From assembly GCF_000738435.1 (NCBI RefSeq), contig NZ_CP003984.1, positions 62,001-126,000 on the forward strand: a stretch of 64,000 nucleotides of DNA. Reading direction: 5' to 3'. Each line of letters starts with the position of its first letter. Within the stretch, counting starts at the first letter, position 1. A model generated the notes under the pieces. The model did no database searches. It saw only the letters and a program-made list of their open reading frames with translations, and was not told where the DNA came from. Below, piece by piece: positions 24,853 through 32,001 of the stretch. The position numbers and the translations under genes are program-made. This stretch comes from Planktomarina temperata RCA23 (GTDB lineage: Bacteria > Pseudomonadota > Alphaproteobacteria > Rhodobacterales > Rhodobacteraceae).

Positions 24853-25357
24853 CGGAAAGCGTACCATTATCATAGCCATATGTACTTTACTCGCGAATAA
24901 GGCTTATGCCGCTGGGGACTGTGACCTTCTTGGATCTTTAGAGGCTGACCCACTCTCAATCTCTGAACCTGTGGATTTCCAAGACATACAAAGTACAAAG
25001 CTTGTAAATGCCTGCACTAAAGCCATCGAAGACCAAAACGATAATGTTGCAAGATATTATCTGCTGAGGGCTAGAGGCCATTTGCGTGGTGGGTCATACG
25101 AACAAGCGATTAGTGATATAAGGCGTTCTCATGATATGGGGTACCCGGCGGCAACATTTGCACTCGCTACGCTTTATCACTTTGGCGATGCTATGCTGCA
25201 AGACCTCGAGAGGGCCGCTTCGCTTTATGAGGCAGCATACAGTAATGGCGTCACTTGGGCGGCTCGTGGACTAGCGATCCTCTATGAAGATTTCAGCTTC
25301 GACAACTACAACCCTGAGTTAGCGAAAGAGTGGCTTAAAAAGTTTGAGGGTATTTAG
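24803..25357 (+). CDS. Sel1/TPR-like exported protein
   Basis: The frame gives 184 residues with a hydrophobic segment TIIIAICTLLANKAYA (residues about 21-36) that looks like a signal peptide. It is followed by a helical-repeat region: ARYYLLRARGHLRGGSYEQA, SHDMGYPAATFALATLYHFG and ERAASLYEAAYSNGVTWAAR, typical of Sel1/TPR solenoids. The only ATG that keeps the signal lies 50 bases inside the phosphatase gene, giving an unusually long N-terminal extension; the true start is uncertain. The overlap suggests the two exported proteins are made together. Confidence 0.65.
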   Translation: MRIIPIQRGEKCFVWTDGKRTIIIAICTLLANKAYAAGDCDLLGSLEADPLSISEPVDFQDIQSTKLVNACTKAIEDQNDNVARYYLLRARGHLRGGSYEQAISDIRRSHDMGYPAATFALATLYHFGDAMLQDLERAASLYEAAYSNGVTWAARGLAILYEDFSFDNYNPELAKEWLKKFEGI

Positions 25358-25557
25358 CGCTGGGCATATCAAAGCTGGTGCCTCTCTGCATTGTGAAATG
25401 TGGAGGATTGTATCAAGCTCCTTAGAAGCCGTTGATGCATTCGAAGATTGTTACTAGAGCATCCACTCTCCAGTTTCTCTATACGAGTAACGGTAAGCTG
25501 TGAGTGAAGCTGATGGATGAAGGCTGCTTGGTTATTCTTAATGGCAGTAGCTCTTAA

Positions 25558-25971
25558 TCACTTGTTAACTATTTGATGTACTTCAATTACATTTCCATCT
25601 GGATCATAAAAGAACACCTGATGCCATCCTTTTACGGCATCACTTCCCCAGTCAGAATAGGGAACAGCTTGCTCATCCAAATGCTTCATAAAGGCTTCAA
25701 TATCATCAGTTCTGTAGGCGATATGACCGCGCTCTAAGGGATTCACGACTTGACCAGACTTGAAGCTGTTAAGCACATCCTTTGGTGTTAAATGCATTTG
25801 TATTGCGCCATCAGTTACGAATGACACATCGCCTACTAAGCTTTTATCTTGGTTCAGTGGCGGCAACTCAGAAGGTTTCTCATCGCCCAGCGTTAGCACA
25901 TCTCTGTAAAAGCGATCCATCGCTTTAACATTCGTGGAGCAAAGATTAATATGATGGAGTTTTAGCTTCAT
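25558..25971 (-). CDS. VOC/glyoxalase-family protein
   Basis: A 137-residue protein of the vicinal-oxygen-chelate fold with two beta-alpha-beta-beta-beta units: LHHINLCSTNVKAMDRFYRDVL at the start and GHIAYRTDDIEAFMKHLDE in the middle, then GWHQVFFYDPDGNVIEVHQ. His6, His82-region and the Glu near the C-terminus are at the usual metal-ligand places. The family includes glyoxalase I and antibiotic-resistance proteins; the substrate is not evident. The 200 bases upstream of its stop (25358-25557) hold nothing convincing. Confidence 0.8.
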   Translation of the reverse strand: MKLKLHHINLCSTNVKAMDRFYRDVLTLGDEKPSELPPLNQDKSLVGDVSFVTDGAIQMHLTPKDVLNSFKSGQVVNPLERGHIAYRTDDIEAFMKHLDEQAVPYSDWGSDAVKGWHQVFFYDPDGNVIEVHQIVNK

Positions 25972-26250
25972 ATCTACATGCTTCTATTACTGAACACCTC
26001 CGATCAAGCATAAACTAATAGTGACCTATTTTATGAGCAGGCCATCAAGCATACCCAATCCTTAACATCGAGGTGCGTTTGACCATTGAAGAGTTGGGCT
26101 TAGACACGCTTAAGCTGGCTGGTTGTTACGAGTGAAAGTAAGACGGTCAGGCTTGAGGCCTTCCCTGCTCCAGAGAGTGTTACTTACTTTAGTACACTAT
26201 ACCGATAACCCATATAATGATTTAAATACATATTGTTATATAAAGTATTT

Positions 26251-26779
26251 TTAGCCCAGAGACTCTCTGTGAAAGTGTCCATGTTCTGTAACTTCCTGTA
26301 TGGCGACCATCCATTTTACAAGTTCTTGCGGTGGTAATCCCGTCCCGTAGCGCTCATGAATCGCACTTGATTGCTTTGTTCTGTGGCCCATAAAATACTC
26401 TGTAACCGAACTGGGAACCCCAGCCACGACTGCCCTGTCTTTAAATGTGTGTTGCAGTGAATATGGGCTTAGCTGGCTGTTATCGAAGCCACTGCGCATA
26501 TTCACTATGTGCTTACTTAGCTTCTTTGAGCGATTAGCGAAGGAGTGCCTGCCCCCTCCATAAGTCGGGAAGATTGGTTCGTTTCTATTTAAGTCTGCCC
26601 TGTTCAGATAATCAGCGAAGAGTCCGAGTAGTGGATCAACCCGTGGGATGATACGTTCTAATCGCTTCTTCCCCACTATCCTTTCTTTGTGATTCCGGAA
26701 CCAGATATACGGTACTGCACCATTGACCATAACGTCCTGTCTCGCCAGTGGGTGCGCCACAGTAGGCCATAAGCAACCC
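26251..26779 (-). pseudogene. Truncated tyrosine integrase of the older element
   Basis: About 185 C-terminal residues are strongly similar to the intact integrase at 34589-36235 (SKKLSKHIVNMRSGF, GVPSSVTEYFMGHR, RYGTGLPPQELVKWM). The N-terminal two thirds are gone: homology starts at MAYCGAPTGE and runs straight into the tRNA flank. A 17-base deletion near 26735-26750 shifts the frame, so the apparent start MAHPLA is artificial. In the conserved box YSLR of the intact copy, Arg is Gln here (YSLQHTF). It is therefore certainly inactive. Confidence 0.9.
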
Positions 26780-26781
26780 GA

Positions 26782-26862
26782 ATTGACATGTATAACTATA
26801 TATGCAGAAACAAAGACGTGGCTCAGTGGCTCAACTGGATAGAGCAGCCCCCTCCTAAGGGG
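26782..26862 (+). repeat. Attachment-site direct repeat, left (81 bp)
   Basis: Bases match 36308-36388 at a constant offset of 9526 with four mismatches, all in the first 26 bases. The last 48 bases, including the first 43 of the tRNA, are identical. The identity ends sharply at the 3' side of the anticodon stem (AAGGGG), which places the crossover in the anticodon stem-loop. Confidence 0.9.
26820..26862 (+). pseudogene. tRNA-Arg(CCT) 5' fragment, positions 1-43
   Basis: GGCTCAGTGGCTCAACTGGA and onward through CTCCTAAGGGG is identical to the 5' part of the working tRNA at 36346, then changes to AGTATAAAATTAC. It lacks the variable loop, T-arm and 3' acceptor strand, so it is not a tRNA gene. 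Confidence 0.95.
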
Positions 26863-26978
26863 AGTATAAAATTACTTAAGTTATTTTATCATCATGTTTT
26901 TATGTAATATTATTATTGCTTGCTATGTGATAGTATATTTATGTGTATTGTTTTGTGTGTTTTTGTGTATGGCTTTTA

Positions 26979-27007
26979 TTGACATGGGATAGGAAATGGT
27001 GTATAAC
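26979..27007 (+). promoter_or_regulatory. Sigma-70 type promoter at the left end of the element
   Basis: TTGACA (26979-26984), 17-base spacer, TATAAC (27002-27007): nearly perfect. It points into the element toward the coupled genes at 27091 and 27246. It lies about 120 bp inside the left attachment site, in a very AT-rich stretch without genes (26863-27090). Confidence 0.75.
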
Positions 27008-27090
27008 TGTCCCTAGAGCGCAGGCTACCCGTGTCAATCCACGGCCCCTATTCCAATCCCCCCACATCACAACAGAAAGGACATCATCAG

Positions 27091-27249
27091 ATGGCCCCTA
27101 AACCTATTCCGCTATTCAGCGACTTCCTCTCCATGAAGCGTAAGAACCCAAACCAGTATTGGCTCCCTGTCACAGCAGCTCAGATGGCAAAGGCGTATAT
27201 CCACCACGGCCCAGCTTTCTTCGATCTCCATAAGGATCAAAGCCTATGA
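27091..27249 (+). CDS. Small element protein, 52 aa, unknown
   Basis: ATG 27091 follows AAAGGA by nine bases and opens MAPKPIPLFSDFLSMKRKNP, then YWLPVTAAQMAKAYIHHGPAFF. An earlier in-frame GTG exists but has no ribosome site. No domain is recognised. It is the first gene behind the consensus promoter and its stop overlaps the next start (ATGA), so the two are coupled. Confidence 0.6.
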   Translation: MAPKPIPLFSDFLSMKRKNPNQYWLPVTAAQMAKAYIHHGPAFFDLHKDQSL

Positions 27250-27632
27250 ATGTTTTTAGATTGCTTGAGTTTGCCGCTGATAGGCTCACAACCAATGACG
27301 CACTGTACCACGAGCAGGCCGATACCGTGCTGGGCATTCTGAGATCAGCAGGTGTGTTGCCACACAAGCGTTCTTCGCTCAACGGCAGCCTCCACAAGAG
27401 CGTGGCAGCTATGATCGTTCAAGCCTATGACACCGACACCACCATTGATGTGGCAATCAGACGTGCGGGTGACTGGCATCACTATGGTTACTCCACCAAG
27501 ATCATAGAGTATCTTGACGCTGCAGTAGAGCAGGGCTTGCTCGTATCACAGACTGGCAAAGCAAAAGGCGCATTAGCTCTTGGTGAGATTATTGAAGCCT
27601 ATCTTGATGAAACACATCTTACACTCGCCTAA
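27246..27632 (+). CDS. Element protein, 128 aa, unknown
   Basis: A 128-residue soluble, largely helical protein (MNVFRLLEFAADRLTTNDAL, LHKSVAAMIVQAYDTDTTID, TKIIEYLDAAVEQGLLVS). The last part (KIIEYLDAAVEQGLLVSQTGKAKG) has the spacing of a winged-helix end, but no family can be named. It is translationally coupled to the 52-aa gene and could be an early regulator of the element; this is inference from position. Confidence 0.6.
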   Translation: MNVFRLLEFAADRLTTNDALYHEQADTVLGILRSAGVLPHKRSSLNGSLHKSVAAMIVQAYDTDTTIDVAIRRAGDWHHYGYSTKIIEYLDAAVEQGLLVSQTGKAKGALALGEIIEAYLDETHLTLA

Positions 27633-27848
27633 CACCGTAAAAGAGTTTCAAGTGTGGTATACAAGTTTCCAATAAAATCACTATTATATCAGTAGCTTGA
27701 TGCTCTTTAGTATCCCTTAATAGGCTGTATTTCATACCTTCTGTTACGGCGGGTATCACCCGGAAAACCCTCACAATCAAATAGCTCCAAAACTCACGGA
27801 ACACGTGTGTAAGCAGGACTCCATCTACAATCTCAAAAGGAAGAACAC

Positions 27849-28679
27849 ATGGAATATGAAACAAAGAAAGGCTTGATGGCTACCAATGCACAACCAACAA
27901 AGCGAACACCCGTGCTTGCGGAGTTCCTAAATAGCCTAGCACCACAGCAACCCCTGACATTAGAGCAACGGCTGGCAGCACTAACCGACAGTGATCGTAC
28001 ATTTATGATGCAGCTTTCGAGGATGGTGCAGGCCGTAATGCAGATGCGCATAGCAGCAGGTGACCAAAGTCAAGGCTACTATGACCTCGTCACACAGATG
28101 TATGGTAAGGTTAGCCCTAGCAAGCGCAGGTTGGTTGCAGAGATACTTGATGCATCAGACCCGTTGGACTTTGAGCCAACGCACATCAAAAAGCCACGAG
28201 AAGATGTGACAAGTTCATTCTATGACAGTCCTGAGATGCAGGTAGCGCCTAAAGAGCCACAACAAATGAACGCTGACTTCCTTGAGCGCCTGACTCAAAG
28301 CGAAAGCAGTGGTGATAGTAATGCTGAGATAACCATAAAGGACGGTAGGCGTTACGTGGGTGCTTTGCAATTCGGTGATGCTAGGTTGCTGGATTACAAG
28401 AAAGCCACTGGCTCTTCGTTTACGCAAGATGAGTTCAAAGCTGATAGCGCACTGCAGGACAAGGTAGCGGCATGGCATATCGCAGATATTGATAAAACCA
28501 TTGATGGGCTTGGCATCAACACAGATGGCTATGATCGTGATGGGCTTCGGGCAGTGGCACATCTGGGTGGTAAGCACGGAATGAAGAAGTTTGTGCGAAG
28601 CAACGGTGAGTACAATCCGTCTGATGAGTTAGGTACTTCGCTGCAAGACTATTACGATAAGTTTGCGGTGCAGTCGTGA
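27849..28679 (+). CDS. Phage-type protein with C-terminal lysozyme/SLT-like domain
   Basis: A 276-residue protein. The N-terminal 145 residues are helical and Gln-rich (LAPQQPLTLEQRLAALTDSD). The rest resembles phage peptidoglycan hydrolases of the lysozyme-like superfamily: QSESSGDSNAEI with the likely catalytic Glu152, then RYVGALQFGDARL, the counterpart of the 'GxxQ' turn, and HLGGKHGMKKFVRSNG. In phages such domains open the wall during entry or lysis. AAAGGAAG five bases ahead of ATG 27849 is a good ribosome site. The next gene overlaps by four bases (GTGA). Confidence 0.65.
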   Translation: MEYETKKGLMATNAQPTKRTPVLAEFLNSLAPQQPLTLEQRLAALTDSDRTFMMQLSRMVQAVMQMRIAAGDQSQGYYDLVTQMYGKVSPSKRRLVAEILDASDPLDFEPTHIKKPREDVTSSFYDSPEMQVAPKEPQQMNADFLERLTQSESSGDSNAEITIKDGRRYVGALQFGDARLLDYKKATGSSFTQDEFKADSALQDKVAAWHIADIDKTIDGLGINTDGYDRDGLRAVAHLGGKHGMKKFVRSNGEYNPSDELGTSLQDYYDKFAVQS

Positions 28680-28930
28680 AGCATCAAGTCATAACCCTGC
28701 CTGAGAAGCATCAGGACTACCCAGTACTTTGGTATTCTGACTGCAAGCTCTACCGTATTATACGCTGCCCTGATAACATTCAGTACATTCTTCAGCGATA
28801 CTTACGTCCTGATTGGCGGGGCTTTAGCTACCATGTTGAGTGGAGTTCCATCACCAACAGGTTTGGTCACATGCACACCTATTGCAACCTACCCGTAGAG
28901 GCTCCTAAAGGCTGCTCAGATTCAGGTTAA
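28676..28930 (+). CDS. Element protein, 84 aa, unknown
   Basis: Starts at GTG 28676 inside the stop of the lysozyme-like gene (GTGA), so it is translationally coupled. The sequence KHQVITLPEKHQDYPVLWYS, DWRGFSYHVEWSSITNRFGH and several Cys and His residues suggest a small compact domain, possibly metal-binding. No family is recognised. A decayed homologue lies at 21494 in the older element, where the lysozyme-like partner is missing. The partner pairing suggests a shared role. Confidence 0.65.
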   Translation: MKHQVITLPEKHQDYPVLWYSDCKLYRIIRCPDNIQYILQRYLRPDWRGFSYHVEWSSITNRFGHMHTYCNLPVEAPKGCSDSG

Positions 28931-29065
28931 GATACTTTGCTGACCCACACCGCCTAACTGAAGTAATCGCCCTGTGAGCAGGCTTAATAGTTACTACTTC
29001 GTCCAGCCATACTTAGCCATGCATGACTTTAACACAGCACGAGCTGCATCCCACCTACTGCTCGG

Positions 29066-30517
29066 TCACTCTAAGATAACAAATTCGTGTCCGAGCAAAT
29101 CAATGGTCTTATCTTCGATATATCTTTTAGCTCTTTTTTGTGAAACACCAGTTTCATCACAAAAGGCCTTCAAGGAATTATATTTCTTGCCTGTCTGTAT
29201 GTGTAAAACTCTGTATTTACCTCTCCAGCCTAGAGGTTCGTGATGCATGTCCGTAAGTATTGGCTCATTATTGTCATCTAAATAGGCAAACCTCAATTTT
29301 TGCCCTTTTGACGTGACAGATTTTAAAACCCCTTTAGCGCAGAGGCCTATTTGATTTGCTATTACTTGGTAAGACGATCCAGCTTCAGAAGCGTTTTTAA
29401 ATATTTTTTTGTCGTCTAAACAAATAATCTTCCGTACAATTTTTTTTGCTTTTTCCTTATGCCTCTGAGTAAGTATTGGTTCTTGTTTTTCGTTGTCAAA
29501 ATACGCAATCCGCCATTTCTCAGTGTGTGACCTCGCACCATCACATACTCCCTTGATATGTGATTTTGAGCGGAGGTTGAGTTTGTTATAAATTTCATCC
29601 AGACTTTTAAAGTAATGAGGTTCTTTGCAAGTCAAATCGTCTATGTGCCACGCAATGTACTTTGTCACATCAATACTTTTTAATTTTTCCAACCCTTTTT
29701 CATGACGCTCTGTTCTTAGTTCACTGCCATTCGCATCAAGGTAGCAAAAGACCCACTTATTTTTGAGTGTCGTGTATTCGCCACTGGCATTTCCTTGTAG
29801 TGCGCTTACCGATAAATCATAAGCTTCCGCTGCTTCATTAAGGCTATCAAAAACCTTCCCTGTAGTGAGGTTCTTCACCTTTTTCGTTTTTGATCCAACA
29901 TAGATTTCTTGGTGGTGTCCTTCAAACAATACGGGCTGGTCTGATAAATCAAGATACGCATATCTAGTCCTGTCTTTAAGCATTTTTCCTGTTTCACAAC
30001 TTAACTTTATTGTTGATTTGGGTAGGTTTTCTAATTTGGCAGCTTCAGTAACGCTCTCAAAGATTTTCTTTGTTGTAAGGTTTATCACTGGTTTAATTTT
30101 GCCTGCCTCTCTAAGAAAAAGCTTTCCCATATCACTTTTTACAGGTCCGGGGGTTTTATTGTTGGCAAGGTTTTTATTTACTAATTTAGATTGAGGTTTG
30201 GTACTTACTTTTTGTTTATTGTGCGTTGTGTTGAGTAGATCAACACCCTCGGCTTTAAATTTTGCTATATACTCTTGTTCAATTTCATACTCTTCATCTA
30301 TTGGACATTTAGCAATCACCTGCCAATCCCAGTTAGCAAAACCAACGTTCAGCAGAGCACCATGAAATTTAGTTCCATCCCTCTTGAGGGCAGCTTCTTC
30401 ATGCTGTTCTCTCCGCCTCTCAATATCTTGATGGGTTTTCCCGATATAAATTTCTTTACGGTTTAGTTTACTTTGTGCCATATAAATGAGGGACTCATTT
30501 GATTTATCAACAGACAT
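29066..30517 (-). CDS. GIY-YIG nuclease fused to five NUMOD-like repeats
   Basis: A 483-residue protein. Residues 10-100 form a GIY-YIG nuclease: LIYMAQ (variant GIY), EIYIGKT (YIG), ERRREQH with the catalytic Arg, EIEQEYI with the metal-binding Glu, and LLNTT. Behind a basic linker come five repeats of about 70 residues (about 142, 213, 284, 362, 436), each with a form of 'LTTKKIFESVTEAAKL', a helix-turn-helix-like middle and 'RYAYLD'; the last is cut short. This resembles NUMOD1-type DNA-binding modules of homing endonucleases, so a long recognition site is likely. It is AT-rich, opposite to its neighbours, and absent from the left element. Confidence 0.75.
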   Translation of the reverse strand: MSVDKSNESLIYMAQSKLNRKEIYIGKTHQDIERRREQHEEAALKRDGTKFHGALLNVGFANWDWQVIAKCPIDEEYEIEQEYIAKFKAEGVDLLNTTHNKQKVSTKPQSKLVNKNLANNKTPGPVKSDMGKLFLREAGKIKPVINLTTKKIFESVTEAAKLENLPKSTIKLSCETGKMLKDRTRYAYLDLSDQPVLFEGHHQEIYVGSKTKKVKNLTTGKVFDSLNEAAEAYDLSVSALQGNASGEYTTLKNKWVFCYLDANGSELRTERHEKGLEKLKSIDVTKYIAWHIDDLTCKEPHYFKSLDEIYNKLNLRSKSHIKGVCDGARSHTEKWRIAYFDNEKQEPILTQRHKEKAKKIVRKIICLDDKKIFKNASEAGSSYQVIANQIGLCAKGVLKSVTSKGQKLRFAYLDDNNEPILTDMHHEPLGWRGKYRVLHIQTGKKYNSLKAFCDETGVSQKRAKRYIEDKTIDLLGHEFVILE

Positions 30518-30535
30518 TTTACCATCACAATCTTT

Positions 30536-30673
30536 TTAATACTCTATTGAGAGACATACGGATAAATAGGTTAACCAAGGGTCATCAGCACAGCTTGCTG
30601 CTGAGCTAACAGAAGCACTGCCAAGCAAAGCCATCACTGTGAAGCATATCTGTAAAAGCCATCTCACGGTCAT
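30536..30673 (-). CDS. Possible 45-aa exported peptide, doubtful
   Basis: ATG 30673 opens 45 codons. MTVRWLLQICFTVMALLGSA followed by SVSSAAS reads as a signal peptide with a cleavage site near residue 26, then CADDPWLTYLSVC. It lies in the 388-bp gap between the nuclease and the secreted-peptide gene. The ribosome site is poor. It may be a truncated exported gene. Confidence 0.3.
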   Translation of the reverse strand: MTVRWLLQICFTVMALLGSASVSSAASCADDPWLTYLSVCLSIEY

Positions 30674-30800
30674 GCTACCAACTAAACAAAGCTTATTCCT
30701 AATGTGAAGTCTTATTGTGAGAGATGAAAGTGATCCACTTGCTCCGTTGCAGCGTAAAGAGAGTAACGTTTCTCTTCCCTGAGCAAATGTATAAACTTTA

Positions 30801-30831
30801 AGGCTGGGCTGTCGTAGCTCGGCCTTTTTTT
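30801..30831 (+). terminator. Strong rho-independent terminator without an upstream + strand gene
   Basis: AGGCTGGGCT, loop GTCGT, AGCTCGGCCT (10 bp with two G-U pairs) followed by T7. No + strand coding frame lies in front of it; a second small hairpin (AAGAGA...TCTCTT, about 30757-30775) precedes it. It may end a small RNA transcribed across about 30680-30831, or insulate the peptide gene. Confidence 0.7.
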
Positions 30832-30905
30832 CTGCTGTGACAATATGTTTCTTGTATGCAATGCTGTCAGCAACACATACTCTTCACAACCAAAAGGAGA
30901 AAACT

Positions 30906-31067
30906 ATGAAAACGATTACAGCATCACTGTTCGCTTTGGTTCTCTCTGCTCCATTCGCTCTCGCAGATGGATGCGGAATGCACGGTGAACAAGAAGCCTC
31001 AATGTCTTGCGCAACAGGCCAAGCTTGGGACGCAGAAGCAAAGCAGTGTGTCGACACAAACGCATAA
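30906..31067 (+). CDS. Small secreted Cys-rich peptide (right copy)
   Basis: A 53-residue precursor nearly identical to the product at 22698: signal peptide to Ala20, mature DGCGMHGEQEASMSCATG with cysteines 23, 35 and 48. AAAGGAGAAAACT gives a good ribosome site at ATG 30906. Codon differences from the left copy are mostly silent, so the peptide has been kept while the DNA drifted. It is the only exported product common to both elements. A role in the cell envelope or outside the cell is inferred from the signal peptide only. Confidence 0.75.
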   Translation: MKTITASLFALVLSAPFALADGCGMHGEQEASMSCATGQAWDAEAKQCVDTNA

Positions 31068-31089
31068 GCTTATCTATTACGACTTAAAG

Positions 31090-31117
31090 AGGCCTCACTT
31101 TTTGTTGGGGCCTTTTT
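31090..31117 (+). terminator. Rho-independent terminator of the secreted-peptide gene (right copy)
   Basis: AGGCCTCA, 8-base loop, TGGGGCCT (one G-U pair), then T5. Same design and distance as at 22882-22909. Confidence 0.9.
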
Positions 31118-31224
31118 ACTTGAGTGGATGCTTTTAAGCTCTCCATCCTCCAAACCTCGTGCATGTGGGTCTACATCTATAAGTAACGGGTGGGGTGCCA
31201 CTGGAGCCTGCCCGCAGCACCCTC

Positions 31225-31362
31225 TCAAGTTGAACCCATCTCGTATTCTGCAGCATAAACTTTGTTGCCCAGCGCTCTTATGGCGTAAGCCCATGCAAGG
31301 CATCCAATACCAAACAGTACCAATAGGCCCTGCTCTAGTGGTCTAAGGTAGAATAGTACCAA
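31225..31362 (-). CDS. Possible 45-aa membrane protein, doubtful
   Basis: A minus-strand frame from TTG 31362: LEQGLLVLFGIGCLAWAYAI is a good membrane helix, followed by RALGNKVYAAEYEMGST. The start codon is weak (TTG 31323 is an alternative) and no clear ribosome site exists. It fills the gap between the peptide gene and the serine recombinase. Holin-like size, but no family match is claimed. Confidence 0.3.
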   Translation of the reverse strand: MVLFYLRPLEQGLLVLFGIGCLAWAYAIRALGNKVYAAEYEMGST

Positions 31363-31399
31363 TAGGGTTTACATTAGGTGTTTATGGTATTATTTACCA
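31316..31399 (+). promoter_or_regulatory. Repeated 12-mer and palindrome ahead of the serine recombinase
   Basis: AGTACCAATAGG occurs at 31316-31327 and 31355-31366 (39 bp apart). TGGTA-TTATT-TACCA (31385-31399) is an inverted repeat. Paired sites upstream of a resolvase/invertase gene could be its recombination or operator sites; this is position-based inference. Confidence 0.35.
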
Positions 31400-31430
31400 C
31401 ATAGTCTATAACTCTATTGGGAGAACACCG

Positions 31431-31994
31431 ATGCTTATTGGGTTAGCGAGAACATCTACTCTTGAACAAGTTGCAGGGCTTGAAGCGCAGATACGTGACT
31501 TAGGAGCGTATGGCTGTGAGCGTATCTTTAAAGAGCAAGTCTCATCTGTTGCAGAGCGTGAGCAACTGGAAGCTGCGCTCAGCATGTTACGCACTGGCGA
31601 TAAACTTGTAACGACTAGGCTGGATCGGTTGGCTCGTTCCGTCCAACACCTTGGTCAGATCATTGAGCGTATCAACTCAGCAGGTGCATCACTGGTGATA
31701 TTGGACATGGGTGGGACTGCTGTTGATACCTCCAACCCAACAGGAAAGCTCATACTAAATGTTATGTCCTCAGTCGCACAGTTTGAGAGGGAGATGATGC
31801 TTGAACGCCAACGTGAGGGTATCGCCAAAGCGAAGGCTGAGGGTAAATACAAAGGGCGCAAGCCAACTGCTCGTGCGAAGACTGATATGGTTAAGCTGGC
31901 GTTGGATGAGGGTGTCAGTAAAGCTCAGATCTGCAGGGACTTGCAGATAAGCAAGACAAGCTTATATCGCATCATTAGTGCGATAAGGGCTTAA
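31431..31994 (+). CDS. Serine recombinase (resolvase/invertase family)
   Basis: A 187-residue small serine recombinase. The catalytic Ser is in LARTSTLEQ (Ser9), and the family blocks LVTTRLDRLARSVQHL and SVAQFEREMMLERQREGIAKAK follow. The C-terminal 45 residues are a helix-turn-helix (VSKAQICRDLQISKTSLYRI). Relatives resolve dimers or flip DNA segments. GGGAGAA lies ahead of ATG 31431. On an element that already has a tyrosine integrase it may resolve multimers of a circular form or invert a segment. The 73-aa gene follows eight bases downstream. Confidence 0.9.
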   Translation: MLIGLARTSTLEQVAGLEAQIRDLGAYGCERIFKEQVSSVAEREQLEAALSMLRTGDKLVTTRLDRLARSVQHLGQIIERINSAGASLVILDMGGTAVDTSNPTGKLILNVMSSVAQFEREMMLERQREGIAKAKAEGKYKGRKPTARAKTDMVKLALDEGVSKAQICRDLQISKTSLYRIISAIRA

Positions 31995-32001
31995 GAAAAA
32001 C

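Larger units (their letters stand above)
21494..26862 (+). mobile_element. Decayed tRNA-Arg mobile element (older, left copy)
   Basis: Landmarks occur in the same order as in the intact element to the right: remnant of the 84-aa gene (21494), small secreted peptide gene (22698), minus-strand integrase remnant (26251-26779), then the 5' half of tRNA-Arg (26820-26862). The left boundary is not identifiable; no further tRNA piece was found between the LacI gene and 21494. Cargo differs from the right copy. The AT-richer composition contrasts with the core. Confidence 0.6.
30834..31145 (+). repeat. Direct repeat, right copy (secreted-peptide gene, leader and terminator)
   Basis: Partner of 22624-22936, about 8.2 kb away. 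Leader, gene and terminator all correspond; outside this block the two regions differ. Confidence 0.8.

Noticed and set aside
27619-27864. 81-codon minus-strand frame upstream of the lysozyme-like gene
   Set aside because: It covers the ribosome site and promoter region of 27849-28679 and has no recognisable features.
28974-29090. A + strand frame reading HDFNTARAASHLLLGHSKI, reminiscent of tyrosine-recombinase boxes
   Set aside because: The match is short, the spacing between the boxes is wrong and no active-site Tyr follows; a chance resemblance or an unrecoverable remnant.
22624-31145. The two secreted-peptide repeats as ends of a composite transposon
   Set aside because: They have no inverted ends or transposase, and the matching landmarks on both sides fit two related elements in tandem better.
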